This document shows, in pieces, positions 7,744-16,881 of a stretch of DNA of 64,000 nucleotides. Every line of letters begins with the position of its first letter. The stretch's first letter is position 1. Under the pieces are notes generated by a model, which saw only the letters and a program-made list of their open reading frames with translations, had not been told where the DNA came from and searched no databases. The position numbers and the translations under genes are program-made. The stretch is from Armatimonadota bacterium (GTDB lineage Bacteria; Armatimonadota; HRBIN16), in the NCBI GenBank assembly GCA_026003195.1, contig BPGU01000004.1, positions 258,317 to 322,316 on the forward strand, in the 5' to 3' direction.

Positions 7744-9807
7744 TTACGGTAGTCTCTTCCGATAGGCGTCCCGGTATAACCCTATCTTCTCCACAGGTAT
7801 TGGCTGGAAGCCCATCTTGTAGGCGGGCGAGTCTTTGCGCAGGCGTACCCCTTTGGGAGTTATCTCCACTCCGGCATCGCCATCCACGATATTATCGCGG
7901 ATGGTAACGATTTGATCGGTCAGATTGTCGTACAGGTCAATCCACCGTCCCCCCACGCTGATGTTACGGATAACCTTGTTGCCTTTGGGCACGGCGGGGT
8001 CGTCGTTCAGGATGTTCACCAGCTCGGGGTAGCGTTCGCTCCAGGGAGGCTTTTGATAAGGAACCGCCTTCAGCCTGTCCATCAGCGTGCTATCGCGCCC
8101 GTCGAACCAGAAGCTTGCCCATCCCAAACCGCGTGCGTCTACATGCACCGACGGCTCGCAATCCACGAAGATGTTGTTCTCCACGGTGTTGTCGCGTCCT
8201 CCGCCGATCATCGCCGCTCGTCCGGCGCGCACGAAAAGGTTGCCAAAGATGGTGGTGCCGCAGGTGCAGTCGTCCAGATACACCGCCATCACGTCCACGA
8301 AGGTCTCCGCCTGCAGGGACTTGCCGAGGTCGTGGAAATAGTTATGGCGGATAACAGTACCGCGCTGGGTGAGGTCGCGCCCCATATAGAACGCGCCCGC
8401 ATCGCCTGTCTCCGTGCAAACGTGGTGTATCTCGTTGAACTCGATCAGATGGTCGTTACCTCCCAGCAAGATGGCGGTGTGAGGTGCATCGTACATCAGG
8501 TTGTGCGCCACACGCACGCCGACGCCACCCACCAGCACCGCCGGACGGTAGGTGCGGCTCCAGCGGTTGAAGCGGGTGAACAGGCAGTTCAACACCTCGT
8601 GTTTGCAGGGCGTGAGGGTGTTGCGGTCGCCACCGGACACCTGCACGCCTCCGTCGCCCAGGTCCATGAAATCGCAGGAGACTACCTTGTGCTCACTGCC
8701 ACCTTCGATGATAACGCCCACCGTGCCGATGTTGCGGAAAGTACATCCGGCGATGGTTACCTGACTACCACCCCGCACCTCCACACCTGTACCGCGGCAT
8801 ACCTCGAAAGTTATGCCCTGCCATTTCACGTGTGAGACATCCTGCAGGCTTACCAGAGGTGTCTCTGTCAGCGACACCATCGCCTCCCCTTTGCCCTCAT
8901 CAGGTGGATAGAAGTACAGGATGCCCGTATCGCGGTCGAGATACCATTCGCCCGGCGCGTCCAGCTCTTCCAGCAGGTTCAGCACGCGGAAGCGTTTGCC
9001 AGGGGTGTAGCCGTACACGCCGTGCGGTTCGGCGGTGACGATTTCGCCTTTGTCGGGGGCTATGGATACCACCTTCTCGTAGCTGTCCGCCCAGTCCCAC
9101 GTCCAGTAGCCGTGCACCCACACCTCTTTCGCCCCTGCCCAGCGCTTCAGGCGGGGGTCATCGCAGGTGAATCGCCCTCCCTGCTGTCCGGCAGGAGTAG
9201 CGGCGATTTTCAGCCAGCCTTCGTTGGGATAGCAGGCGAGGGGCATCGGTTTACCGTCGTAGAACAGCTCCAGCCCCGCGGGGACAGTAGCAGGCAGTCC
9301 GAACCCTCGTCGACGCATCTGTCCATAGTCGGTCATGCCCTGCGAGCGCAGGTCGATGTACACCACCTTGCCTCGCGCTTCTGGAGGCAGGCGACGTAGC
9401 ACCGCTTCATCGGTAACCGGTTTCCATCCGCTGACGCTTTTGCCTCCTACGAGGCACACCTTCTCGTTGCGGTACGCACTGTAGACGATGGGAGATGGCG
9501 CGCTGCCGCTGTCTTCGGCAGTCAGCGAGAAGGGGGTCTGGCGGAAGTAGGTTCCCCCGCGCAGCCACACGGTGACACCGCCCTGAGGCAGTTTGCCCTG
9601 CCGCTTCAGTTCGCGGATGGCGTCGCGCGCCCGTTCTAAGGTGGCAAAGGGACCGTCAGTGCGCCCCCGATTGGGACTGGGCAGCGTGCCCGACCACGAA
9701 TCGTTGCCTTTGGGGGAGACGTAAAGGTTCATCGGTTTCGCTCCTGCCTGTGAAAGGATAATCAGCAACAAAAGCCCAGCACTCACACACCGAAAGACAT
9801 TCCTCAC
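7744..9807 (-). CDS. secreted right-handed parallel beta-helix protein
   Basis: 687 aa, GTG start with AGGAGA nine bases upstream. The signal peptide ends near AGAKP. Just after it comes LYVSPKGNDSWSGTLPSPN and GPFATLERARDAIREL, the usual opening of DUF1565/beta-helix proteins. From about residue 330 short coils recur (VTIAGCTFRNIGTVGVIIEG, HKVVSCDFMDLGDGGVQVSG, VENNIFVDCEPSVHVDARG), the PbH1 pattern of polysaccharide lyases and related hydrolases. Catalytic residues cannot be assigned from the pattern alone. Probably an extracellular carbohydrate-active or carbohydrate-binding protein. It stands alone between a convergent gene and the Uma2 copies. Confidence 0.8.
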   Translation of the reverse strand: MRNVFRCVSAGLLLLIILSQAGAKPMNLYVSPKGNDSWSGTLPSPNRGRTDGPFATLERARDAIRELKRQGKLPQGGVTVWLRGGTYFRQTPFSLTAEDSGSAPSPIVYSAYRNEKVCLVGGKSVSGWKPVTDEAVLRRLPPEARGKVVYIDLRSQGMTDYGQMRRRGFGLPATVPAGLELFYDGKPMPLACYPNEGWLKIAATPAGQQGGRFTCDDPRLKRWAGAKEVWVHGYWTWDWADSYEKVVSIAPDKGEIVTAEPHGVYGYTPGKRFRVLNLLEELDAPGEWYLDRDTGILYFYPPDEGKGEAMVSLTETPLVSLQDVSHVKWQGITFEVCRGTGVEVRGGSQVTIAGCTFRNIGTVGVIIEGGSEHKVVSCDFMDLGDGGVQVSGGDRNTLTPCKHEVLNCLFTRFNRWSRTYRPAVLVGGVGVRVAHNLMYDAPHTAILLGGNDHLIEFNEIHHVCTETGDAGAFYMGRDLTQRGTVIRHNYFHDLGKSLQAETFVDVMAVYLDDCTCGTTIFGNLFVRAGRAAMIGGGRDNTVENNIFVDCEPSVHVDARGLGWASFWFDGRDSTLMDRLKAVPYQKPPWSERYPELVNILNDDPAVPKGNKVIRNISVGGRWIDLYDNLTDQIVTIRDNIVDGDAGVEITPKGVRLRKDSPAYKMGFQPIPVEKIGLYRDAYRKRLP

Positions 9808-9889
9808 CGCATCTGTTCTCCTTCAGGTTCTTTGGAGGTCTTTTTCGCAATGCGAGGCTAGGTGTCCTGTATCACCGAAGATGGTTTTG

Positions 9890-10492
9890 CTAGCCTGTTA
9901 GTTGCTCCACCTTGATGCTCACTTCGGGTGCAAAGAGGGGAGAGACGCTTTCCTGGGGAGAATACAGGCGCAGGCTCTTATACAAAGCGTTGAACGGTGT
10001 CTCCGGCTCCGGCGAGGAGGGCTCGCGGTATACCTCTAACCGCCTCTCTATCAGGTTCACAATCCAGTATTCCGGGATGCCCGCGCTCGCATACAGGCTC
10101 ATCTTGGTCGTGCGGTCATACTGCAGGGAGGTGTCCGCCACCTCTATCACCAGCAGGGCAGTGGTCGGATGCGCCTGCCGGTAGTCGTCGGGGCTGCCCG
10201 GCACCACCGCCACATCGGGAACAGGCTCGTGAGCTCCCAAAACAAGCGGGTCATCGATGCGAACATGCCGGTTCTCTCCTGAAAGATGCGATAACCACAT
10301 CAACACACGTGACTTCGCACTGCTATGTTCCGGTCCTGTGGGTGGCATACGCACAATCTCCCCGTCGATGAGCTCTACCCGCTCGTCCGCAAAGAAGCCT
10401 TGCCGGATGAGCCAGTGGTATTCCTCCAGCGTGAACTTCCGCCGGATGGTGGGAACTATCTCCTTCGGTTGGGCTAATGTTGCTTGAGACAT
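9890..10492 (-). CDS. Uma2 family (DUF820) endonuclease-fold protein, copy 1
   Basis: 200 aa, ATG ending at 10492. The sequence FTLEEYHWLIRQGFFADERVELIDGEIVRMPP, then LGAHEPVPDVAVVPGSPDDY, TALLVIEVADTSLQYDR and GIPEYWIVNLIERRLEVYR is the standard Uma2/DUF820 layout of the PD-(D/E)xK nuclease superfamily: E of VELIDG, D of PDVAV, ExAD of VIEVADTS. The families multiply in cyanobacteria and hot-spring bacteria; the biological role is not settled. It lies 47 bp downstream of a second copy and shares long, almost identical DNA blocks with it. Confidence 0.85.
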   Translation of the reverse strand: MSQATLAQPKEIVPTIRRKFTLEEYHWLIRQGFFADERVELIDGEIVRMPPTGPEHSSAKSRVLMWLSHLSGENRHVRIDDPLVLGAHEPVPDVAVVPGSPDDYRQAHPTTALLVIEVADTSLQYDRTTKMSLYASAGIPEYWIVNLIERRLEVYREPSSPEPETPFNALYKSLRLYSPQESVSPLFAPEVSIKVEQLTG

Positions 10493-10901
10493 AGCAGATT
10501 CACCATCCGTATTATACCACTTCGAGAAAGAGCCTTCGCTTACTGTATCAGTTGCTCCACCTTGATGCTCACTTCGGGTGCAAAGAGGGGAGAGACGCTC
10601 TCCTGGGGAGAATACAGGCGCAGGCTCTTATACAAAGCGTTGAACGGTGTCTCCGGCTCCGGCGAGGAGGGCTCGCGGTATACCTCTAACCGCCTCTCTA
10701 TCAGGTTCACAATCCAGTATTCCGGGATGCCCGCGCTCGCATACAGGCTCATCTTGGTCGTGCGGTCATACTGCAGGGAGGTGTCCGCCACCTCTATCAC
10801 CAGCAGGGCAGTGGTCGGATGCGCCTGCCGGTAGTCGTCGGGGCTGCCCGGCACCACCGCCACATCGGGAACAGGCTCGTGAGCTCCCAAGACAAGCGGG
10901 T
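9901..10901. repeat. direct repeat blocks shared by the two Uma2 genes
   Basis: Bases 9901-10251 and 10551-10901 align with two substitutions (9950 and 10241 in the first copy). The next roughly 70 bases are unrelated. Similarity resumes at 10323 and 10979 for about 105 bases, then decays toward the start codons. Confidence 0.9.
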
Positions 10902-11145
10902 TCTGCACACGCACGTAGTACGGCTTATTCGCTAACAGCAGAATCAGTAGGGAACTGATGCGGTCATTGCTGGTGCTATGTTCCGGTCCTGTGGGTGGCA
11001 TACGCACAATCTCCCCGTCGATGAGCTCTACCCGCTCGTCCGCAAAGAAGCCTTGCCGGATGAGCCAGTGGTATTCGTCCAGCGTAAACCTGCGCCGGAC
11101 GAGAGCGGTTTTCTCTTTCGGTTGTACCAGCGTCGCTTGAGACAT
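10540..11145 (-). CDS. Uma2 family (DUF820) endonuclease-fold protein, copy 2
   Basis: 201 aa from the ATG ending at 11145 (MSQATLVQPKE); a GTG six codons earlier lies inside the GGAGGG ribosome site and is less likely. Same domain and active-site pattern as its neighbour. The C-terminal 110 residues are essentially identical to copy 1, and residues about 20-55 are nearly identical too. A block of some 25 residues after GPEHS differs almost completely. The nucleotide pattern (two mismatches over about 350 bases, then an abrupt switch) suggests a recent duplication or gene conversion. Probably transcribed with copy 1. Confidence 0.85.
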   Translation of the reverse strand: MSQATLVQPKEKTALVRRRFTLDEYHWLIRQGFFADERVELIDGEIVRMPPTGPEHSTSNDRISSLLILLLANKPYYVRVQNPLVLGAHEPVPDVAVVPGSPDDYRQAHPTTALLVIEVADTSLQYDRTTKMSLYASAGIPEYWIVNLIERRLEVYREPSSPEPETPFNALYKSLRLYSPQESVSPLFAPEVSIKVEQLIQ

Positions 11146-11225
11146 GTCGGAGCCACCCTCCACATTATACCATCTCCAGAAGGGGAGGCAAAACAGCTCC
11201 TTCTGGAGAGCACCTCATCCCCATT

Positions 11226-13556
11226 CTATTCATCCCCTGCGAGTCCGAAATTGCGCATCAGTATCGCAAAGTCCAGCAGGTCTACCCTGTTATCGCGGTT
11301 CAGGTCGGCAGGGGAGGTGCCACCTGTCCACCCGAACCACCGTACCAGCTCGCCGAAGTCGAGCAGCGTCACCTCATTGTCGCCGTCGATATCGCCGTTA
11401 GGCAAGACCAGATGCGCTTGCCCATCGCGAGACAGGTCTACCTCCACCGCACGGCTCAGCCACGTGCCTGTCCGCACCGACAGGGTGAAACGGCTCCACC
11501 CCGCGGGCGGCACAAGGGTAAAACTGCCATCCGGGTTCACGCCCATCTGCACCTCCACCGTCTCGGCGTTGTGCAGAGAGCGCATACGCACCTCCGCCAC
11601 ATGTGGAGGTTCGCCGTCCAAACCGTCCAGCGTCAGGTTCACGCGCAGGGTGCGCGGCTGAGGAGGCGTCCAGGAGTAGACGGCGATGCTTCCCCATCCC
11701 TCGCTTAACGCAATGCGGTAATCTGTCGGCGAGAGTGCGAAGAGACTCAGTCCCGCAAAGGGAACCTCATCCACCAGCGCGCCGTCTTGCATGCGGAACA
11801 CAAACAGACTTCCTGAACCCTGCACCCACAGGTACGCTCCATCGTGTGAGAACTGGCACCGTCCCTGATTGGGGGTTGCCAAAAGGGTCATCACGCGCTC
11901 GCCTGTCGCCGTGTTCCAGAGGTGGATTGCCTCTGTCTGCACCGTCGCAAGCCACTTCCCGTCGGGAGAAAAAGCAAGCGCACGGATATCCCCGATCTCC
12001 TTCCTCCAGAGCAGAGCAGTGTCCGCCAGCAGATACATCTCTTCCGCGAGCGCTATGGCGGTCAAGCGACGGTAAACAGGCTGATGCTGCACTACAGTAG
12101 CGAACCCGAGCAAGGGCGAGGGGTCTTCCATCTGATACAGCAGGCTGGGCTCTCCCGTCCGGGCGTTCCAGACCTTGACAGCTCCCCCTTCACGGTAGAC
12201 CACCGTGTCGGGTTCTCGCGAGTCCGCCAATGCGACGCTATCAGACGCAGCGATTTCGTGTAGCACACTTCCGTCAGTTGCGCTCCGCAAGCGCAGGCGG
12301 TCTCGTGGATTATCCGGGTGCCAACGATGCCGCTCTTCCAGAGAGAGGATAGTCACATCTGGAGCAAACAGAGGGCGCACCTGGAGGGGCAGGTACTCCG
12401 TCTGCTCCAGATTCTGAGGCATATCCAGTGCAAGCAGACGATTGCCGTTACCGGCATCGTGCAGGATGATCTGTGCCACCGACGAAACTTCCGAACTGGC
12501 TGAGGCTATCCAGTTCCCGTCCGCAGAAAATTGCAGGCTGCTCACGACGCTATGATGCCCACTCCAGCGGCAAAGAGGCTCGCCTGTGGCCAGGCTGTAT
12601 TCCCAGATACCACGCGGTGAAGAGAGGAGTACCGTGCGACCATGACCAGGCACCTCCAGAGAACCTGCTTTCCCCAGGTAGCGCAGGTGCTGTACGTTTG
12701 TGCTCCACTCCACCGCACCGTCCTCTGCTCTGCGCTTGACCAGGTACAGGTTCATATCCTGATGCTCTTCCAGGCTTACAACAGACGCGCCGTCCACTGT
12801 GAATTGGGTATCCAGGATGGAGCGGATGCCGTCTGGGTTGCCCCTGTACCATACTATGGTGCCCTCCGGAAAGCGCAGAACCAGCAGGGCAACACCGCCT
12901 GCTACCACAAAACGACCGTCCGGCGAGAAGTCGGCTGAGTACAACTGCTCTTGAGGTTGAAGATACGCTACAGTACCCTGCTGTACATCGTGCACTCGCA
13001 GCTGTCCATCTGCGCTCAGCAGGAGGTTCGGATGGTGACGGGACACATCAGCGGAGCGTGGCAGGTAGTCTGTTTTTCGCGTCCAGCTATACACCGGGGT
13101 GCCGTCTGGCACACGCACTACTTTACCCTCCACACCGCCCATTGCGCTGGCCTGGCGCATCAGCACCAGATGCTGGTTGTCGCCAGTAAAGCTGATAAAC
13201 GCAGCGTCTGCCGAAAAAGCTGCTACCACACGCAGGTCGGGCAGGGAGCGCAGGGTAATGCGCTGTTGTTGGGAGTTACACGAAGCAAACCATTTGCCAT
13301 CGGGAGACAACGCAAAGGTCGCATCAACCACTGCAACCGTGACCGCTCGGGCTGTATCGGCGTCCCACACAGTAGCGGTGGAAAGACTGCTAGGTGTCGT
13401 CACATCTACCATCCACCGGCGCGCCTCCACGTTGGCGGGAGCCAACAGTCTGCCCGAGGCACCATCTCTCCACAGCAGCTGAACGTCACCCTGCACCTGA
13501 AGAGGCACAATAGCCAGGGCTACCATCACAAGTAGCAGATATAACCAGCGAGGCAT
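11226..13556 (-). CDS. secreted beta-propeller protein with C-terminal dockerin type I
   Basis: 776 aa from the ATG ending at 13556, chosen because AAGGAGAG precedes it and it opens a signal peptide (MPRWLYLLLVMVALAIVPLQ). Residues about 30-620 contain WD40/PQQ-like blades (LSPDGKWFASCNSQQQR, FSADGNWIASASSEVSS, FSPDGKWLATVQTEAIHLW). A beta-sandwich of about 80 residues follows. The last 60 residues are a dockerin: DIDGDNEVTLLDFGELVRWF and DLNRDNRVDLLDFAILMRNF, two calcium loops with D at positions 1, 3 and 5. Dockerins bind cohesins in cellulosomes, but lone dockerins are frequent in non-cellulosomal bacteria. No cohesin lies in the window. Likely cell-surface or extracellular; role unknown. 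Confidence 0.82.
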   Translation of the reverse strand: MPRWLYLLLVMVALAIVPLQVQGDVQLLWRDGASGRLLAPANVEARRWMVDVTTPSSLSTATVWDADTARAVTVAVVDATFALSPDGKWFASCNSQQQRITLRSLPDLRVVAAFSADAAFISFTGDNQHLVLMRQASAMGGVEGKVVRVPDGTPVYSWTRKTDYLPRSADVSRHHPNLLLSADGQLRVHDVQQGTVAYLQPQEQLYSADFSPDGRFVVAGGVALLVLRFPEGTIVWYRGNPDGIRSILDTQFTVDGASVVSLEEHQDMNLYLVKRRAEDGAVEWSTNVQHLRYLGKAGSLEVPGHGRTVLLSSPRGIWEYSLATGEPLCRWSGHHSVVSSLQFSADGNWIASASSEVSSVAQIILHDAGNGNRLLALDMPQNLEQTEYLPLQVRPLFAPDVTILSLEERHRWHPDNPRDRLRLRSATDGSVLHEIAASDSVALADSREPDTVVYREGGAVKVWNARTGEPSLLYQMEDPSPLLGFATVVQHQPVYRRLTAIALAEEMYLLADTALLWRKEIGDIRALAFSPDGKWLATVQTEAIHLWNTATGERVMTLLATPNQGRCQFSHDGAYLWVQGSGSLFVFRMQDGALVDEVPFAGLSLFALSPTDYRIALSEGWGSIAVYSWTPPQPRTLRVNLTLDGLDGEPPHVAEVRMRSLHNAETVEVQMGVNPDGSFTLVPPAGWSRFTLSVRTGTWLSRAVEVDLSRDGQAHLVLPNGDIDGDNEVTLLDFGELVRWFGWTGGTSPADLNRDNRVDLLDFAILMRNFGLAGDE

Positions 13557-13589
13557 GGCGTCTCTCTCCTTTCGAAGGGCTTCGAATCG

Positions 13590-13618
13590 AAGGTAGCATC
13601 TCAGGACAGCTTTGTCAA
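13590..13618 (-). promoter_or_regulatory. promoter of the dockerin protein gene
   Basis: Minus strand TTGACA (13618-13613), 17-base spacer, TACCTT (13595-13590). A small palindrome CTTCGAATCGAAG (13580-13592) overlaps the -10 region and start site and a further TTCGAA lies just downstream, so a repressor site is possible. Confidence 0.55.
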
Positions 13619-13678
13619 GCGGGATGGTTGCATCCGATGAAGGTCTGGCATCATGCATCCCGTCGCATGTAATAAGAT

Positions 13679-13704
13679 GAGGGTCACGATAATGCGTGAC
13701 CCTC
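13679..13704 (-). terminator. hairpin downstream of the isomerase operon
   Basis: A ten-base-pair perfect stem (GAGGGTCACG / CGTGACCCTC) with a six-base loop lies between the end of the isomerase gene and the dockerin gene promoter. No T-run is obvious, so termination strength is uncertain. Confidence 0.5.
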
Positions 13705-13751
13705 CAGACAGGAAGCCCTACCGCAAGGATGGTGGGTAAAGATGTTCTCTC

Positions 13752-14645
13752 CTACCACCCCATCCGCGCCGACATCTGCTCCAGGAACTGGCGCGACTCG
13801 ATGTATGCCTTCTCGATATCGGGTACGTTGCCGATGTCGATGGCGATGTAGCCGTCATAGCCGTGCTTCTGGAGCGCGGTGAACACCCCTTCCCAGTCTA
13901 TCGTGCCCTTGCCCAGCGCGAGGTGTTCGTTGGTGCGCCCGTCGTTATCCGAAACGTGCACGTAGAAGATGCGTTTGCCCAGCTTCTCCACCGACAGGGG
14001 CAGTATCTCCTTCTGCGCGTTCTGGTGTCCCGTATCCAGCACCATCCCGAAGTGGTCACTGCCCACATGCTCCCACAGGCGCAGGAAGGCGTCGGTGTTG
14101 CTGATGAGCTCGCCCACGCGCGGCTCCAGGCAGAACTTCAGCCCTGCGTCCTTCGCCCGCTCCGCACAGAAGCGGAAGCTATCCACCATCGCTGCCCACA
14201 GGTCGTCCCAGCGGAAGCTCGGGTCTATCTTGACCTTGAACTGCTTGCCAAACTGGATGGCTTCCTTGTAGGGGGCATCGCCCACGAACTCCAGCGGCGG
14301 GGTGAAGCTGTCGGTCTGAATGGTATCGCAGCCGAAGTAGTTCGCCAGCTCGATACCGATGAGATAAAGCTCCTTTGCCCTCTGGCGCCGGGATTCGTCC
14401 ATCGATACGATGTCCGGCAACACGGGACAGAAGTTGATCACTTTCAGCCCCAGGCTCTCGCAGTGTGCTTTCAGGTCGGCGCGATGGTGATACACCTCCA
14501 TCAGGTTCTCCTCGCGCACTCCTTCCAGCTCTACGAGGGTAAAGCCCATGTCGCGCATCTCACCCAGCACCTTGAAGGTGTCCTCCAGGCTGGGCGGATA
14601 GCCATACTTAGAGATGGCGTATAGCCAGCAACAGCTGATTTTCAT
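13752..14645 (-). CDS. sugar phosphate isomerase/epimerase family TIM barrel
   Basis: 297 aa of the xylose-isomerase-like/AP endonuclease 2 family. The pattern of a metal-binding barrel is visible: FTLVELEGV in strand 2, FCLEPRVGELI (about residue 160, metal Glu), GMVLDTGHQNAQ (Asp-x-x-His), FYVHVSDNDGR and a late Glu/Asp strand GYIAIDIGNV. Relatives isomerise or dehydrate sugars and inositols (IolE, IolI, hydroxypyruvate isomerase). It is the last gene of an operon with iolB and a PIG-L deacetylase (9 bp gap to the latter), which suggests work on a cyclitol or uronate-type sugar. Exact reaction not assignable. Confidence 0.8.
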   Translation of the reverse strand: MKISCCWLYAISKYGYPPSLEDTFKVLGEMRDMGFTLVELEGVREENLMEVYHHRADLKAHCESLGLKVINFCPVLPDIVSMDESRRQRAKELYLIGIELANYFGCDTIQTDSFTPPLEFVGDAPYKEAIQFGKQFKVKIDPSFRWDDLWAAMVDSFRFCAERAKDAGLKFCLEPRVGELISNTDAFLRLWEHVGSDHFGMVLDTGHQNAQKEILPLSVEKLGKRIFYVHVSDNDGRTNEHLALGKGTIDWEGVFTALQKHGYDGYIAIDIGNVPDIEKAYIESRQFLEQMSARMGW

Positions 14646-14654
14646 GCGTTCCTC

Positions 14655-15338
14655 CTATCCAAAGGTTGGCAACAGATTCGACCGCAAAAAGGCTTCCGCA
14701 TAGCGGGTTGCGCGAGCATAACCCCGCACCTTTGCCAGTCCCTCGATGTAGTCCATAATGCCCGGTAACACCGCGAACTGGCTTTGCTGCGTCTGCATCG
14801 CCTCCAGCTTTTTAGGGAACGTGTCGGTGATGTCTATTAGCACAGAGGGATGCGGGAACAGCTCCAGCACCTCATAATAGTAAAGCTCCGGCGTGTACCA
14901 CGGCTCACCGAAGTCCGCCAGCACGTTTTCGTAAGCCTTCCACCGTGCCTCGTCGGTGACCGCGGAGATGGCGCGGTGGTCGCGGTGCTTGTCCTCGTTC
15001 CAGTGGGTGAAGATAACGTCAGGACGATAGCGGCGAATCAGACGTACGCATTCCTGATACGTCTCGCGATCGTTCAACACCCCCTGCGTGGGCTTGCCCA
15101 GTATCACACGTTCGGTAATACCCAGCACCTTGTCGCAGGCATCTGCTTCCGCGCGACGCACCTGGGCGATTTTGTCCTTCATTTCGGGGGTGGTGTAGCT
15201 TGTTTCCCCAGCACAGAAAGTGACCACGAACACTTGCTTGCCCATCGCCGACAGACGGGCAATCATGCCACCACAACCGATAATCTCATCGTCGGGGTGG
15301 GCGGCGAACACCAGCACACGCTGCCAGTTTTCGATCAT
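14655..15338 (-). CDS. PIG-L family N-acetyl sugar deacetylase
   Basis: 227 aa from the ATG ending at 15338 (MIENWQRVLVFAAHPDDE), with GAGGAGG properly spaced; a longer in-frame start at 15371 would run into the upstream gene. The zinc motif AHPDDE (residues 13-18) and the later HWNEDKHRDHRA are diagnostic of LmbE/PIG-L zinc deacetylases, which remove acetyl from N-acetylglucosaminyl groups on lipids, thiols or other conjugates. Ten bases separate it from iolB. In this setting a role on an exotic carbohydrate is more likely than bacillithiol synthesis, but this is inference. Confidence 0.85.
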   Translation of the reverse strand: MIENWQRVLVFAAHPDDEIIGCGGMIARLSAMGKQVFVVTFCAGETSYTTPEMKDKIAQVRRAEADACDKVLGITERVILGKPTQGVLNDRETYQECVRLIRRYRPDVIFTHWNEDKHRDHRAISAVTDEARWKAYENVLADFGEPWYTPELYYYEVLELFPHPSVLIDITDTFPKKLEAMQTQQSQFAVLPGIMDYIEGLAKVRGYARATRYAEAFLRSNLLPTFG

Positions 15339-15348
15339 ATTGTCCTCC

Positions 15349-16161
15349 TCACCGATTTCTTTGCCACTCACGCAGTACTGCTTCCGTATCCTTCATCCAG
15401 CGGTAGTCGGGCGCATCGTTGGGAATGAGGTCGCGGCTTTCGCCCGCCAGCGTCCACAGATAGTACACGCGCGTGCCCGGTGCGGCGGCAATCGGATGGT
15501 AGCCCCGACGAATCAACAGCACCGAGTTCTCGCGGATGGGCAATACCTCATCCACATCTCCTTCCGCCGTATACAGTCGCGCCACCCCGAAGCTGTTTGC
15601 GGGTTGCACCTTGAAGAAGTACACTTCCTCCTGCTTGCTTTCGGAGGGTGGGTTGTGCACATCGTGCTTGTGGGGAGGCCAGCTGGACCAGTTACCCGGC
15701 GGGTTGATGGTCTCACCTACCACCAGACGCGAGGCTGGGGTGCGCTTGTCCACGATGTCTTTCACATCGCGCCGCCAGTTCCACACGCCTACATCACGCA
15801 CGTTCACCTCCTCGGGCTGGATCAGGCGCGGGGAGGCATCCGTTGCCACGTGCGTTTGGCTGAGTGCCACTTCCGCCTCGTCCAGCACCTCTATCTCCAC
15901 CTGCGTGTTATTCGGCGCATACAGGCTCCAGGCGTTGCCGTCGAACACGCTGCGCCGTCCGCCAACCACGCCGTAGTCTTCGCCGTTTACCTTCAGCCGA
16001 CACCTGCCCGAAAGGAAAACGAGCACCGCCTCGCAATCCTCGGTGTTCCACGCAAAGGTATCGCCAGCTTTCCCCTTGAAGACGCCGAACTCGATATACT
16101 GCATCTCGCCCTTTTCCACGAGCGAGTTGTAGCCGTACTGCAGGGTTACCTGTTTCACCAT
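15349..16161 (-). CDS. iolB: 5-deoxy-glucuronate isomerase family protein (IolB/KduI superfamily)
   Basis: 270 aa from the ATG ending at 16161, preceded by AGGAGAGGAAAGG. The double-cupin IolB pattern is clear: FAWNTEDCEAVLVFLSGRC in the N-terminal half, then VVGETINPPGNWSSWPPHKH, ESKQEEVYFFKVQP and LIRRGYHPIAAAPGTRVYYL, which carry the metal-binding His and Glu residues. IolB converts 5-deoxy-glucuronate to 5-dehydro-2-deoxy-gluconate in myo-inositol breakdown. No other iol genes are adjacent except a possible IolE/IolI-like barrel two genes downstream, so the substrate could differ. First gene of a three-gene operon. Confidence 0.85.
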   Translation of the reverse strand: MVKQVTLQYGYNSLVEKGEMQYIEFGVFKGKAGDTFAWNTEDCEAVLVFLSGRCRLKVNGEDYGVVGGRRSVFDGNAWSLYAPNNTQVEIEVLDEAEVALSQTHVATDASPRLIQPEEVNVRDVGVWNWRRDVKDIVDKRTPASRLVVGETINPPGNWSSWPPHKHDVHNPPSESKQEEVYFFKVQPANSFGVARLYTAEGDVDEVLPIRENSVLLIRRGYHPIAAAPGTRVYYLWTLAGESRDLIPNDAPDYRWMKDTEAVLREWQRNR

Positions 16162-16344
16162 CAGCCTTTCCTCTCCTGAGCACAGATCGGTGTTGTATGG
16201 ATTCGAACAGGCGAGGGCGATTCCTGCGAGAGGCCTCCCCCTGAAAGGCGATATTCCTGCCGTGCCGTTGCTGAGAAATCTCACCCGGAAGCACGAGGAG
16301 CACAAAGCATACCTCTCCTGCCTTCGCGTGCGCCCGCATCTCCT

Positions 16345-16881
16345 CTACTGAGCCATAATGGGCTTGGCAGGTTTCTCTAACGCGCGCTTCACCGCCCCCT
16401 CCAGTAACTTTTCGCTGCTCTGTGGGTCGTAACCATCCAGGCGCAGGACGATCACACCGTCTTTATCAATCACCACCAGCGTCGGCAGAGTGCGAAGATA
16501 GTAAGCCTGTTTGGCCTCTCCGCTGGTATCCGCCGCGATAGCGTAGGTGACGCCCGCCTCCTTTGCGAACTGCGTGACACGGTTATAGTCGTCAATATCC
16601 ACCGCCACTCCAATCACTGTCACGCCTTGTCCTTTGTATCGCTGGTAAAACTCCTCTATCCTCGGCATCGTGCGGCGACAAGGGGCACACGAGGTCGCCC
16701 AGAAGTCGAGCACCAGCACGTTACCGCGATAGGAGGAGAGGGAACGTTGTTCGCCACCCGTCGTGAATCGCAAAACCACGTCCGGCGCGGTCTGTCCTGT
16801 GCCGGGTGCGCTGGGCTGAAAAGCATAGAAGATGAGGGCAACCACTACTGCCCCAAGCACGTATGGGATTGCTCGGCGCAT
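16345..16881 (-). CDS. TlpA-like membrane-anchored thioredoxin
   Basis: 178 aa. A single N-terminal membrane anchor (IPYVLGAVVVALIFYAF) precedes a thioredoxin/AhpC-TSA fold with VLVLDFWATSCAPCRRTMP, active-site cysteines at residues 65 and 68, and the cis-proline strand YLRTLPTLVVIDKDG. Such TlpA/ResA-type proteins reduce disulfides outside the cytoplasmic membrane, for example in cytochrome c assembly, though no cytochrome maturation genes are near. It precedes the divergent GH116 gene by 160 bp and seems to be its own transcription unit. Confidence 0.88.
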   Translation of the reverse strand: MRRAIPYVLGAVVVALIFYAFQPSAPGTGQTAPDVVLRFTTGGEQRSLSSYRGNVLVLDFWATSCAPCRRTMPRIEEFYQRYKGQGVTVIGVAVDIDDYNRVTQFAKEAGVTYAIAADTSGEAKQAYYLRTLPTLVVIDKDGVIVLRLDGYDPQSSEKLLEGAVKRALEKPAKPIMAQ

